Part shown: in pieces, positions 11,255-22,342 of the stretch
Numbering within the stretch: the first letter of the stretch is position 1
How the letters are laid out: each line of letters opens with the position of its first letter
Source: Sphaerosporella brunnea
Lineage: Eukaryota; Ascomycota; Pezizomycetes; Pezizales; Pyronemataceae
Assembly (NCBI GenBank): GCA_008704415.1
Contig: VXIS01000172.1
Coordinates: 35,097 to 99,096, forward strand
Length of the DNA stretch: 64,000 bases
Direction: 5' to 3'
Notes under the pieces: model-generated
What the model was told of the DNA's origin: nothing
Databases searched by the model: none
What the model saw: only the letters and a program-made list of their open reading frames with translations
Made by a program: the position numbers and the translations under genes

Positions 11255-11408
11255 TGCGAAGTCGTAGCGTGTGGGCGGCAGTTTCGGGTTTTATTGTTAG
11301 TTTATGCAGGGGGAGGAAGGAGGGTTGGGGATTTTGTGTGCTGTTCAAAAGGGTGTTTGGGTTGTGGTGAGGTGAGAGGGCTTGACAAAGCGTGGAAGGA
11401 TGGGTAAG

Positions 11409-11416
11409 CTTATATG
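11409..11416 (-). promoter_or_regulatory. TATA box of the 84-aa zinc-ribbon gene
   Basis: CATATAAG on the minus strand, about 155 nt before the start codon and followed by a C-rich, G-poor leader. Confidence 0.5.
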
Positions 11417-11978
11417 TGGTTTCCAAAGCGCACCTGAAACAGCACATCGCTCTGTTTTTTGACTCGACATGGCAAGAGGGGGTGCGTTGAAACGACTCGA
11501 AGGACCCCTAAGCCCCAAGAGTGCGCGCCAAATAAGGGCTGCTTTGTTGGGACTCCGTGGAACCGGGCTGACATGCCAAAAGATAGTCTTGGTGAGGCCG
11601 GATTTACCTGGTTTCAGAAAATGACGATTACCGCAGAATCGCAGAAGGAAAGCTCCGCCACGAGCTCACAACCACCCGGCCCTTCCGCCCCGTGATCAAC
11701 AACCGTGGTCCAACAAGGAGGCGAGCATGAGAAGGCACTAAACCATCATTCCACTCTTCGCACTGCCAGAAACCTGAGAGAATTACTTTCTATAACACGT
11801 GTCCAATCCTCCGCATACCCCACACCCGCGTGCTTTTCACGCCGCGCCATTGCAAGTGCTATAAACCAAGCCAACGATGCAGCCTACCTATCTAAACCGG
11901 TTCAACCCCTCGCACCAGCGATGTAGGACCCCCTCTAACAGAGCAAGCCAGGAAAGTTCTTCAGTCTATGCTGATGAT
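11417..11978. other. Intergenic, no gene seen
   Basis: No supported gene is visible; the right part is the 3' flank of the laccase gene. Confidence 0.5.
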
Positions 11979-13831
11979 CTACACGCCGGAATCATCCTCA
12001 ACAACGCTGCTTGCTGCCACATAAGTGTCCCAAGCGGCGCAAGTGGAGTTCAGCGTATCGGAATCGATGAGAGCTGCAATCTCAGAGTAACGCTCGACCA
12101 GCTGGAGGGCAAACCCTTCGCTCGTGTGCCAGCCGATGTGGCAGTGCATCAGCCAAGCGCCAGGGTTGTCGGTGAGGAAACCGATGACCAGGTATCCGGA
12201 TCCGGGAAGCATCGCGACATCGCGTCTGGGGGGGTTGGTGAGGCCAAGCGTGACGGTGGAGCTGTCGTAGGTACCGGTCCCCTGCGCGAGGACATAGAAG
12301 TCGTGGCCGTGCAGATGGATCGGATGTGGGACCGCCATCGCCGTCTCGATGATGAAGTACACCCACTCGTTGGCAGTGTCGAGCTGAATGACGTGTGAGG
12401 ATGTGGTGAACTCGGTGGAGCCATCGTACACCTGCAGGAGTGTTGGGTTGTCCCATTCAGCGACGAAGGTGGTGGCGGCCATGTACCACTTGAAAACATT
12501 GTTGGATTTTCCGACCGTGACTGCGAAATCGTCTTCTACGCTATCGGTGCTAGCATCCAGAGCGAGGTATGGAACTAGGTTGGACATGTCCTCGTCATCG
12601 CAGTTATCGGTGTAGGTCCAAGCGGAAGTGGTTGGGTCCGAGGTACTGGTGGAATCGTATCTGAGTATTCCCATAATATTGTCGGCATTGTCGTTGTCGC
12701 TGCAAGTGGTCTGAGGGATCGCCCGTATCCAGTAGTCGGCGGTTGCTTCAGTCATGTTGACAATGACATCGTACCGCTGACCCATCCCGATGCTGAGCAC
12801 CGAAGTAGTGTACGGAACAATGGGAACCAGGTCGGCTGCGATGACAGTAAGATTGTGGTTGTCGATCATAAATTTAAACATGCTGTCGATGGCGCCGTTA
12901 ACGATTCGGAATCTGTATGAACTCCCGGAGGTGACTGTGGTCTCAAATCGTGATCCAAGAGAACCATAGACGTTAGTGCCATTGATGAGACCATTGTCCA
13001 GAGTTGGAGGCCCTGATGATTCGGCGCTAAGGTACACTTGATCCGCTGTGGCGTGAGCTTAAGAAGAGTCAGCGTATGGGGTCTTTTTGCTATCAAGAGA
13101 TCGAGAGGAATAACATACTCCAATCATTCAGGAAGAGAACACCTTTGTCCTCATCGTAGTTGCTGGTAGCTGGTCCGTTGATTATGATACCACCGAGAAC
13201 ACCTTCCCAGGCCTGAAGAGCAAAGTGAGAGTGGTACCATGTGGTCCCGTACTGAGTTGCGCGCCATGTGTAGGTAATCGACTACAATTCCGAAGATTTA
13301 GCCAAACTGATCTGAACAATGGGTCTACAGGGAGTGCTGCTTACCTCTCCTGGGGCTGTAGGGCATTGAGTAATAGAAGGTACGCCATCCATTTGATTAG
13401 TGTAGTTCTGGCGGATACCGTGGAAGTGGAGGCCAGTGCCGTTGTTGGTAAGGCCATTGTAAAGATGAACGACTGGCAAAGCCTCGTAAGCAGGTAGGTT
13501 GGTAGACGGGGTAAGGATGGAGGAACCTACCGACAGTATCGCCCCAATCTGCGATAATCGTCGGGCCGGGGAAAGTGCCATTTACAAGAAGAACATTCCT
13601 GGAGACGCCGTCCAGGGCCGCTGTGGTGTTGACAAGCTCAAACCAGTATTCTCTGGTGACACCTGTATCAGGTACTTCGGAATAATAATCGGTCGAAAGG
13701 TCGTAATCACCCCAGCAAGATCTGTCAGTGGCAGAGTTGGTGCATCTCTTGCTGAGGTGGGAACTGTAAGGCGCTGCAATGACACCCGAGATGACTAAGG
13801 CTAAGCTGGCCAAGGAGGTAGAAAAGTGCAT
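11979..13831 (-). CDS. Secreted laccase (multicopper oxidase), 556 aa, 4 exons
   Basis: Inferred exons are 13531-13831, 13345-13472, 13119-13281 and 11979-13057; introns are 58, 63 and 61 nt, all GT-AG, and the total is 557 codons. The chosen start MHFSTSLASLALVISGVIAA gives a signal peptide followed by a Lys-Arg Kex2-like site (HLSKR). All copper-ligand motifs are present: HFHG in exon 2, WYHSH in exon 3, HPIHLHGHDF and HCHIGWH in exon 4. Joining of exon 1 and 2 restores GDTVVVHLYNG and exon 3 to 4 restores NDWTHATADQ, both typical of ascomycete laccases. The enzyme oxidises phenols with reduction of O2 to water, probably outside the cell. Many NxS/T sites suggest glycosylation. No pigment-cluster partners adjoin it. 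Confidence 0.92.
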
Positions 13832-15552
13832 ATTTGCTAAAAGATTGAGAAGTGTGGCGGAAAGGAAAGAGTGTAAAGATACAGAAATTAGTTGGTGATG
13901 TAGATGTGAATGAGAGTATTGGATGATGAGGACTTTGATGGACGGCAAACGCTGGCCTCATATACAACTCTCGGGTGATACAGAAATGTATATGGACTGC
14001 TAAAGTCGAGCATCACCAAGCCCGTCTCCCGATGTTGCCCAAAATCGAGGCGGCACAAAGGTCGCCGCGTGGTTTGCTCCAAAAGACCAAAGCCTGCGAA
14101 AGTGTCTCGACTGTTGAAGCGTCTCGACTGTTGGCTAGGATGAACTTCCACTTACCTGCCTGAATGATCTCCCAGACCATGTCGCCCTACAACGGTCTTG
14201 GAATGAAAATAGTATCGTATGAAGCTTTAGAGTCACCGTGATTGCATGCCTCGCCGGATTAGGCCCTCCGAGCAGTGAAAAGGGTATACAGCTCCGCGCA
14301 TCTTTCGAAACTATGGTGTCACAAGGTGCAGGGGGTAGTCTTATGTCTGCTTTGACGCGTTGCTCTTCTTCTTCTTAGAATGTGCACTTACCGTTGAATT
14401 GGGATCTTTTCTTTGCATGTGTGGAAACCAGCCACGAGGATTTCCCAATCCGTATATACGTATGTCTTTCGTTGTTCCCCGCGTGGTGTGAAAAAACCGA
14501 TAACCGCAATTAATCACGGAAAACTGCCGCTCCAAGGAACGATCGGTGTGTTGGGTTTTTTTTCTGAGCCGATGCACGTGAATCCTCCTGGTTTGTTAAA
14601 TTGTAGACAAAATGAAAAGCCCGGCGTTGACTTTACGGTGTAGATAAGAAAGCCTCGCGCGGTTAGGTAGCGAACAAAACCCCGCGCGGCTAAGAAGCCT
14701 CCGCTTAATCCCCGCGGGGGACATCCCATCCCCGTCCTGTCCCGCCGCGCGGTCTTTCCTTAATCCCCGTCCCGTCGCCACGAGCCGGAACCACATTTTG
14801 AAACACCATTTGCCTGGCCGTTGACAATGATTGGCTCGGAATAATTCCACCAGCGGAAAGTCCCGGCCTCATATTCTTATTTTGCGGACGATTTCAAACG
14901 GCGGGTGTATCCGAGCTTGGTGGGGGTTGCCGAGTTCCACATCTGATATCAGCTTCGTCGGCCCCGACGTTTCTTCTTCTCCCGATCCCGATGTGGGGCG
15001 CAACCGCATTTGCATGCTATATCAACCGGAACGCGTGTACCCCGACGAAATAGACCTATAGGTGACGAATTGCCAAGAAAAGGGAACTGGGGGTCCTGGA
15101 GTTGATTGCGCAGCCAGAATAACATAAAGTATGTGAATACATATGAATACATGTAGGTTGACGAATCGGTTCGCGCGTCCCCGCTGAAGTCGGGAGCTTA
15201 GCCAGGGGCTTTGCTCCGGTCGCCGAAGATACCATGCATAATACGTATGCCTCAAAAATCAATATTCAACTCAGCATCCTCGTAGCTGGCCATGGGTGCA
15301 AGATGAAACCCGGTGGAACAGTCGATTCAACTGAGCCAAGGCGATTTCAACACCAAGGAATGGGTCTGCCAGCTCAGCCTGCCAGTACTACATGAATTTC
15401 TCTTTTCCACAAGGGTAGCGATTTCTCCTGCTCTGAGTACATAACGCTGGGCATTTCCTGCCAAGAGCATGTTTCTCCGGTAATCACCTCATCGTTCTCT
15501 ATCACCCTTCATTCTTTACACTACTTTTGAATTCTCTATCTCTCATTCCATC
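13832..15552. other. Intergenic, no gene seen
   Basis: About 1.7 kb with no supported gene. A GC-rich patch with repeated CGCGCGG motifs lies near 14.65-14.77 kb. The last 100 nt are the pyrimidine-rich leader of the secreted-protein gene. Confidence 0.5.
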
Positions 15553-16233
15553 ATGTTGTTCAATCTCAATACCGCCGTGTCCCTTCTGGCACTCGGCGCC
15601 TTCGCCTCCGCGGCTACCCTCGAGCACAAACGCGATGCCGCCACGGGCACTTCTCTATACGCCTATGGAACCAACGTCAGCGGCATCAACGTCTTCTACG
15701 GCGACGGTAAAGACTTTTGATCTTTTCCACACTGAAATCCCTCTGACTTTGGGCATTAGGACTTGCCTACACGGGCACCACGATCCCGGATTGGATTAAC
15801 GTAGCCTCCAACGTAACCTGTAAGACCTCCAATCAACATATCTACCTCCCAACAACTATACTGAACAATCGCCACAGTCAACTTCGACTCCACCGATACC
15901 AAGGTCCCCTGGACCATCACCTCCAACACATCGACCGCCATCACTGGCAGCCAACTGTACGTCATCCCGACTTCGGGCAAGTTCCAGCAAGTCGGTTTCG
16001 TGGCCAGCAACGGCACTGCGCCCACCGGCGCAGCAACAAGTGGCTTCACCTGGTTCGGCACCATGCTTGCGTATTCCGAGAGCTCTTCCAACATGGAAAT
16101 GAAGTTCTGGGCCAGCCCGACGAACACTAGTGGCGTCTGGGCCTTGATGTGGAATGCCGATGGTACTACTGACGGGACAAGTGTGCCGGTTGTCCTGAAA
16201 CGCACTCCGCCTACAGTCCTCACGCGTACTTGA
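15553..16233 (+). CDS. Small secreted protein of unknown function (189 aa, 3 exons)
   Basis: Exons are 15553-15706, 15760-15819 and 15878-16233, with 53- and 58-nt GT-AG introns and 190 codons in total. The N-terminus MLFNLNTAVSLLALGAFASA is a signal peptide, followed by a possible KR processing site (LEHKRDAA). The mature part contains YAYGTNVSGINVFYGDGLAY, several Asn-glycosylation sites and a Trp-rich C-terminal half (FTWFGTML, SGVWALMWNADG). No cysteines are apparent in the mature part, unlike many effectors. I recognise no defined enzyme family. It sits on the opposite strand from the laccase, 1.7 kb away. Confidence 0.8.
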
Positions 16234-17621
16234 AAGCGTCATTTGGGCAGCAGAGATGTTTGATACGGCACATTCCTTACGTTGAATCACATAGAGTTCT
16301 CTTGTTGGATTTGCGCTGCGGGCGGTGTCTGATGTTTTTCTGGTGGTCTTACGTTGGATTATAGAAAGGTTGTAGCTGCCTTTTCACATATTAAGAAAAC
16401 ACTCATTTCAAGCACGTCGATACTTGGTCCCCAGCGCAATGAACCAGAAGCCAATTTCACAAGAACAGGCGCACTGCGACTCAAAGCTTAGTCTAGGCCA
16501 ACGTCGTGATATATGAAACTGAATTGTAGCTAGTAGTGTCCTATGAAGACCTATTGTCTTGCTTCTGCCCAGACTCTGAAGCTTCGAAGATCCGTATGAT
16601 GTCCACAAGCGCTGGATATCACCGAGGCTTGCCAAATGACCTTCGGGCTCCAAAGAAAGCAATGAAGCCGCGACTGGCCTAGAGTAAAGTTACCACTGTA
16701 GGAGCCTAGTAGTAGAGCACGATCAAATGCAGAAAGCAAAGATTCTCAGCGGCCCTTCGAGCGGTTTTCTATCTCCGCAGTTTTGAATGTGCCGAATAGC
16801 TACACGACACCAATTGTACTAGTACGGTGAGAGAGTATCCCCATTTACATATAATCTTCATTATAAGGCTTTTGTTGGCGGCTATGCAGCGCTACGGATG
16901 CATAAACATTCATCCGCACCGTGCATTACAGGCGTCCAAACAGCGCCATGTATTCCATCGATCTCCGACAGGGGTTCTCTAGTCCACCTTCCTGACGAAG
17001 CAAGAACGCGTGTGCAATATCATCTCCACGTGTTCCGCTCCATGCTCACCAACGGCAAGAACGGTTATCGATAGTGTCCCGACTCCAGCAATTGACATAC
17101 ACAATTTCTACTATCATAGTACATTGTATATGCATTTCGCGGGCACGGCCTCGAGCTCATCAGTCGTTAATGACTAGCTAGCCAAGGATTGAGGCGAACG
17201 ATTTTCTGAGCCTTAAACATAGTATCTATTGTCCATCCGTGCCAGTCTAGAGAAATGCTGTTGCCGAGGCCTTTGGAAATGGCATCGCTCACTGAAGCAA
17301 GTGACCCAGTGGTGTGAAAAGACCACTCAGTAGTCCATATTCACAGCAGAGTCTGTAGCGATTCTCGGCAAATGACACGCCTGTTGTCTGTTGCAGTGCG
17401 ATCCTCCCGGTGAATTGTAGCCGTTACAGAATCCCATACAGCGAAAACCTACGAGGAGGACAGGGGGCAGACATGGCTTGTTGATACGGTAGTTTACGGT
17501 GATTTCGGACTTGAAGAGTTGCAAGAGTGCCTTCAAATTCTTGGAGCGGAGGGAAAGGAAAGAAAAAATCCTATGGGACGTCCGAGTCGCGGACGCTGAA
17601 GCGGGTTCGCGACACGGCACC

Positions 17622-17682
17622 AGTTCGTGAATAGGACGTTCCAGTCGCGATGGGGATTTCGCGTACTGGCCGGAACATATAT
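17622..17682 (+). repeat. Dispersed short repeat (GGCCGGAACATATATA type)
   Basis: The block TTCGTGAATAGGA, CCAGTCGCGA and GGCCGGAACATATATA recurs in the same order at 611-682 and 43230-43290, and in reverse near 42.7 kb. Confidence 0.6.
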
Positions 17683-17938
17683 ACATTGCGTACATAATCC
17701 TTACACTCCTTCGCTCCCTTCTCCTTCTGCTTCGCTATCCTCAAGGATCCGGCTCGTGGTTTGCCCTGCGCGCAGCGTCGAACCGGCGACTGCCTCAGGC
17801 TCGGCGCTCCCAATATCCAGAGAGCTATTGGTATCCACCCCGCCGAGGATGGTGGGCGGGAAAACATCTGCGGTGATGCCTCTCCAACTCCTATGCCGCC
17901 GGGGGTGCTATATACCCTCCGGCGCCGCACCGCCACAG

Positions 17939-18280
17939 CGGGACCCCTCGGGGCTATCCGTCCCACTATCCGTCCAAGACTTTTTACCGCGTAGGCGCGC
18001 GAGCTTCTCCGAGAATGCTGCAAACCCTAAGCCCTTGCGCAAAGTGAGGGAGTGCGCAAAGTGAGGAAAAAAGACTGTTGTAAAAGCGACGCTCCATCAG
18101 GCTCGGTCTCGAGGACCTTTGGTAAATATTTTTAGTACTAAATGGTGAACCGTGACAGCACGACAAGCGCAAAGCGCACACCACCAAGTTCAAAATCCGC
18201 GGATAGCACTGCTGGGCATCGCCTACCATTGGCCGGATCGATTGGACGGATAGTGCGACGGATAGCCCCGAGGGGTCCCG
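17939..18280. repeat. Inverted repeat, 39-nt arms
   Basis: 17939-17977 and 18242-18280 are inverted copies with a single clear mismatch (GGACCCCTCGGGGCTATCCG ... ACTATCCGTCCAA). The 264-bp interior has no ORF of note. It may be a foldback or MITE remnant. Confidence 0.65.
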
Positions 18281-18482
18281 GATTGGTGATAGCTCATGAT
18301 TGTAGCCAGAATCACTTTGTTTGAAGGGAAAATCACACGGAGCTGTCTTTTTCATGATATCCCTTTTATTTTATGACCCATTTTTAAAAACGCCAGAAAC
18401 AAACACAAAGAAAAACCACCCGGGAGCTTCGGTGCTTTTTACTTCTGTAGTAACCAGAGTTAGCTTCTATGAATCAGTGTAA

Positions 18483-18759
18483 TCAACTTAAGCTACGTAC
18501 TTCTCCGTTGAACTTGATGAGACCAGCAGCCGGGTCGGCCGACTGGACGACGATGATCTTTCCCTGGACGGGAGAGGACTTGATGGTGGCGCGCATACGA
18601 GCCATGGTGTTCCGAGCTGTATTTTATTAGCAAAAAGGTAAAAAGACGCTTGAAAGCTAACCTACCGAACCGGCGGACGTGTTGCGTGTAGTTGCAGTTA
18701 GAGCAACTGCGGAGGTGGTCCGCAACGATTGTCTCACACTTTGGACATTTCCAGCCCAT
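18483..18759 (-). CDS. Zinc-ribbon microprotein (75 aa, 2 exons)
   Basis: Exons 18666-18759 and 18483-18616 are separated by a 49-nt GT-AG intron and give 76 codons. Exon 1 encodes MGWKCPKCETIV...CSNCNYTQHVRRF, a WxCxxC/CxxC ribbon as in the genes at 9.4 and 11 kb. Exon 2 encodes a basic then hydrophobic segment (MARMRATIKSSPVQGKIIVV). The intron lies just after the ribbon. Function is unknown. Regular splice signals and the ribbon support a real gene. Confidence 0.6.
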
Positions 18760-19732
18760 CTTGCTTGAGGATTCGGTAAGACTGTTTGGGGAAAAGTTTT
18801 TGGTAGGGGGTCGATTTGACTGTTTGGTGTTTGGATGAGGAGAAAAGGGAAGGAGAGAGAGGGGGTTCTGGATCCATGGAGGGTCACTCGAAACAAAGAT
18901 ACTTTGAACCTGGAATACTAAGTTTGTTTCGGAAGCACTCACAGTCACTCACTCGGCTGACAATGATCCCATTAACTGCAGTCGACCGACGTTGACTGGC
19001 AGTTTTGGTTGATGGCCGTTGACTGCACTCCGTCCCGTCCACTTCGTCTGAAAGATGACCCGGTCCATTGCTCGATGAGGACGGGAAGGCAAGATGTAGT
19101 CCCGTCCGGTCCCGAAGGAGGACGGGCTGGGAGTGGGAACAAAGCCTCGGCGGAGGTCTTGCATCGCTTGAAAGAACTGTAGAGCATAGCGCTCACCATC
19201 CCTATTCCACACTAACTTATCACCGCGTCTAATAGTACATAAAGCGCGCCTAAAAGTCTTGGACGGATGTTGAAACGGATGGTCCGGAGTCGCGCCGGCC
19301 ACAGGGGCGGTCCTCCATCCTCTATCCACCCAGCACCCGAAATCCTAGCCACAGCGTGGCCCACGGCGCGCCGTCCGATTTGATTTTTTAGATACCCCCG
19401 CCTGCGACGCATGGTGTCCCCATACCCCCTGGATTTCATAATGTCCACGACGCACCAGAATGAACTGCACTCTGCGTCGATACCGCTCCCTCTTGGCCAT
19501 CAATGCTGCGCTGCTCCGGCCGTGCCTAGTGTGTACCGGTTGGAGAGGAATTGAATAAGACATGACCGAAGCGTCGTGCCTGCCGTCGATGGGTTGAAAA
19601 TTGAAGCTTGGTTAACTCCAACGAGTGAGCTCTCGTGTCTTCCTGAGGTTTGGTGCAGTCAAACCTTAAGTTAACACCTAACCCTCTCCATCACTGCACT
19701 GCACTCCTATTCTGCGTGGTGGTCATCTTCGG
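18760..19732. other. Intergenic, no gene seen
   Basis: No supported gene. A GC-rich zone with repeated GTCCCGTCC-like motifs occurs around 19.03-19.13 kb and recalls the one at 14.74-14.78 kb. Confidence 0.45.
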
Positions 19733-20008
19733 TCATTCAAAAGTGATACAACCCCATGTCGCTGCAAGCCACTCACAAAGGTCGTAGGTTGTCTCAAACG
19801 CCTCCTCCAAAATGGCCATGCAGAACCAGTTCATCGCTTCTGGAGCGAAGTATCCAATCGTAAGTCTGATCATGCTGTTCGAATCGTTTTCCGGAACGTT
19901 AGGATGCGATCCGAGGGTCTGGCCAACGAGTCTCACTTTCTGCAAGAACTCAATCACGAGTTTCAGATCCAGTTTTCCTTCAAAAGTCGGAACTGAAATC
20001 GCCTTCAT
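19733..20008 (-). pseudogene. Possible retrotransposon Gag fragment (91 aa)
   Basis: The frame reads VPTFEGKLDLKLVIEFLQKV and later APEAMNWFCMAILEEAFETTYDL, which has the look of the N-terminal Gag region of Ty3-type elements (a substrate-like FEGK motif, then a conserved Trp-containing helix). No zinc knuckle, protease or RT follows on either side. The assignment rests on pattern only. Confidence 0.3.
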
Positions 20009-20121
20009 CTGTTGTTCCCGAAGATAGCGCAGAAAGTAACTACTCTAAGGGAGGTGAGCGACAACAGGGATCCATACATAGTGCTTTCTATACGTCAAAG
20101 TCGAAACCTTAGCATCCGTTT

Positions 20122-20207
20122 GGGGGTGTGGTTTAGTGGTATAATTCCTCTTTAGCATGCGACAGCTAGCTTAGAGGCGGTCCGGCGTTCGATTCGCCGC
20201 TCCTCCA
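20122..20207 (+). tRNA. tRNA-Ala(AGC), copy 1, with intron
   Basis: The sequence folds as a tRNA: D arm GTTTAGTGGTATAA, anticodon stem CCTCT/AGAGG with loop TTAGCA, T arm CGGCG-TTCGATT-CGCCG and discriminator A. The anticodon AGC and the G3-U70 pair mark alanine. About 14 extra nt (starting TGCGACAG) follow the anticodon at the usual intron position. A T-run follows. Nearly identical genes lie at 43482 and 45622 (minus). Confidence 0.92.
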
Positions 20208-20335
20208 AATGTCTGTCTTTTTTTGTTCATTGAACAAACGAACAGAACGGCGTGCTATTTATCTATTCACTGTCTGTCTTCAGCCGAGTAGATTTGACGT
20301 TTGACGCCTCTATGACCAAAAACGGACGCGGTCCC

Positions 20336-20347
20336 ACCAGAGTAACG
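20336..20347. repeat. Target-site duplication of LINE (left)
   Basis: ACCAGAGTAACG is repeated exactly at 20947-20958, bracketing the truncated LINE. Confidence 0.85.
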
Positions 20348-20946
20348 TTTGTTTGTTTTGTTTAATCATAGTGTATTCGGCCACTTGCGGCCATGATATA
20401 TATAAAGACGGAGACAATGCTACCCCTAGGCTCAAAAGTCCTTCTGTGGGGCCTGCCCCTCCAAAGGGAAAGTAATCAGAGAAATTCGTAACAGGTAGGT
20501 ATGCGTACCAAGGAAAGTCATGAGTGGACAAAGGAAAAATGATGCATCGTCGAAGCAGTTTAGACCTTTACAGGCCACATCCCAACTTGTGTGCTGCCTA
20601 GAAAAGTTATCACTGCTTGCGTACACTGCTCATCAGATAACAGGATCTTAATGGGGGTGTTCAGCCTCCGTCTCTGATGCCCTTCCTCAGTGGCTAAAGC
20701 CACCTCCTTCCACAAAACTTCTTGCTCTTTTTGCCATCGCGTACAGAACTTGGAAAGATGCTCTCTTGTTTGGACTAGCTTCTTCGTACAGAACCAGCAC
20801 TTGCCATCATCGCGACGTCCGGTCATGTACTCACAGGTACGGGGCCGTTGCGGCTTTCCCCAACATGAGCTAGAAGAAACGTGCTGCAAGGGACTTCTTG
20901 GATTTGAAGACCGTGGGTCGGGCTTTCTTCGATGGCGGAAATAGCT
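20348..20946 (-). mobile_element. 5'-truncated Tad-like LINE, 599 bp
   Basis: A 599-bp insertion bracketed by 12-bp duplications. On the minus strand it encodes the C-terminal end of a non-LTR retrotransposon polyprotein (CWFCTKK...TREHLSKFC...W zinc knuckle, ending at 20560) and then a 3' UTR with the signature GGCCGCAAGTGGCCGAATAC, ending in an A-rich tail. The same C-terminus and 3' UTR occur in the copy at 29.2-30.1 kb, and the 3' end alone at 49.6 kb. Confidence 0.88.
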
Positions 20947-20958
20947 ACCAGAGTAACG

Positions 20959-22342
20959 CTGGAATCAGCAAGAACCCGATTTCTTCGGGCCCTACCTAAG
21001 CCAAAGGTCCTTTGTTCCTACATGTAAATAGATTTGCAAGAACAGGCAGAAGCAATTAATTATATTAGGCTAGTCCGGACTTCCAAGGATTCCGCCAAAA
21101 CAGTCACCGCGAAAAAGGTAAAAGATAGACCCTCAGGTAACGCCCGTAACTCATTTTCCGGTACAGCAGCAGCAGCTCGTGCGTGAATAAGGATTTTTGG
21201 TTTTTATGGTGTCCAAGTGATACTTGGTTACTCGCGCGTACTCGCACGTGTACACCCCGCGCGCGGTCCGGAGCGAGAGCTAAAAGACGTGATCATTAAA
21301 GAGTCAGTGGGCCCAATTTAAGGCTTGGAAAATAGTGACGATTTCTGTTATATTTAACGGGTGCCTGCACTCAGTCTACATCTTTGTCCTATTCACTACC
21401 ACCAAGCCATTCAAACAAATCTAATCCATCTTCACACCGGCTGAGTGCTATCTCCGCTCATCTAACCTTGCCCGCTTCCATGTACATCGCCCATCGGAAT
21501 CGAGGCGCCTCCTGCGTCACTTTCTCAATGCTGTTGTGTGTTATTTAGCGGGCTCCGCCTTCGGTTGTGGGGTTCACTAAAACCTCTATACTTCTAATTA
21601 TAGCCAATATGACTTCCAAAACTTTGCGAAGAGCATCGCACTTGGCTTTGACACCTTTCGCATCCTTGTCACTGCTTGGGGTGCCCATGGGCTCTGTGCT
21701 GGACGCACCCAGATTCGGGCGAGCCATCTTGTAGCCCATGTCCGGAGGGCTGATAGGCGCCTCCGGTGGTGTTTGGTGCCGCCATAGTAGAATTCTGGTC
21801 CTAAACGGCGGTTTGAATGAGCCCCGGGGTAGATATGATGCTCAATAGTTTATGTACCGGCATAAAAAAAAAATCTTCTTCCCCATCCTATGGATCTCGT
21901 ACTCCGGATGCTCACCCGTCTCGTCTGCCTGGTACCGCTCATATTCGATCTCTGGGGCCTTTTGCCGCCAGCACTCAACAAGGTGATTGGACTGGAAGGA
22001 ATCCAGCTGGGCTAACCCTAACCCTAACCCCCTTCCTTCGATTGTTCCATGTCAGTCCTCTGGTGTCGCGAGGTTGTTCTACTCTAATGGACTCAAGCAC
22101 GGTTAAGGCCGCCAACTGCAGCGCGGGGTAAGCGATTAGTCCTCACATTTTCACTCCAGTCATAAGAATTGCTTATCGCCCATATTCCCCACCGCCCTTT
22201 CCTCTGAAATGGTAGCACGTGGTGACTACTCAGGAATCAATTTTGATTTTCACCAATAAAACATTCAGCAACCAAACAAGCACTATCTCATCCAGCAGTT
22301 TCATACATGGAAATTTAATTTTTGATGACTCGCTATGTGCTA
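20959..22342. other. Intergenic; weak small ORF and telomere-like tract
   Basis: No firm gene. A 64-codon minus ORF (21545-21739) starting MGYKMARPNLGASS ends in a plausible amphipathic helix, but has no family or intron support. A telomere-like tract lies at 22012-22030. Confidence 0.4.
22012..22030. repeat. Interstitial telomere-like repeat
   Basis: CTAACCCTAACCCTAACCC is three units of the fungal telomere repeat (CCCTAA). Confidence 0.8.

Larger units (their letters stand above)
16234..18482. other. Long intergenic stretch with repeats, no gene seen
   Basis: No supported coding region in about 2.2 kb. It holds a copy of the dispersed GGCCGGAACATATATA repeat (17622-17682) and an inverted repeat pair (17939-17977 / 18242-18280). 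Confidence 0.5.

Noticed and set aside
11877..12398. Plus-strand frame of 173 codons under the laccase gene
   Set aside because: Antisense shadow of laccase exon 4; no motif or start signals.
15022..15262. Overlapping minus-strand frames near 15.1 kb
   Set aside because: Several phases open at once, no motif, no splice structure; probably chance.
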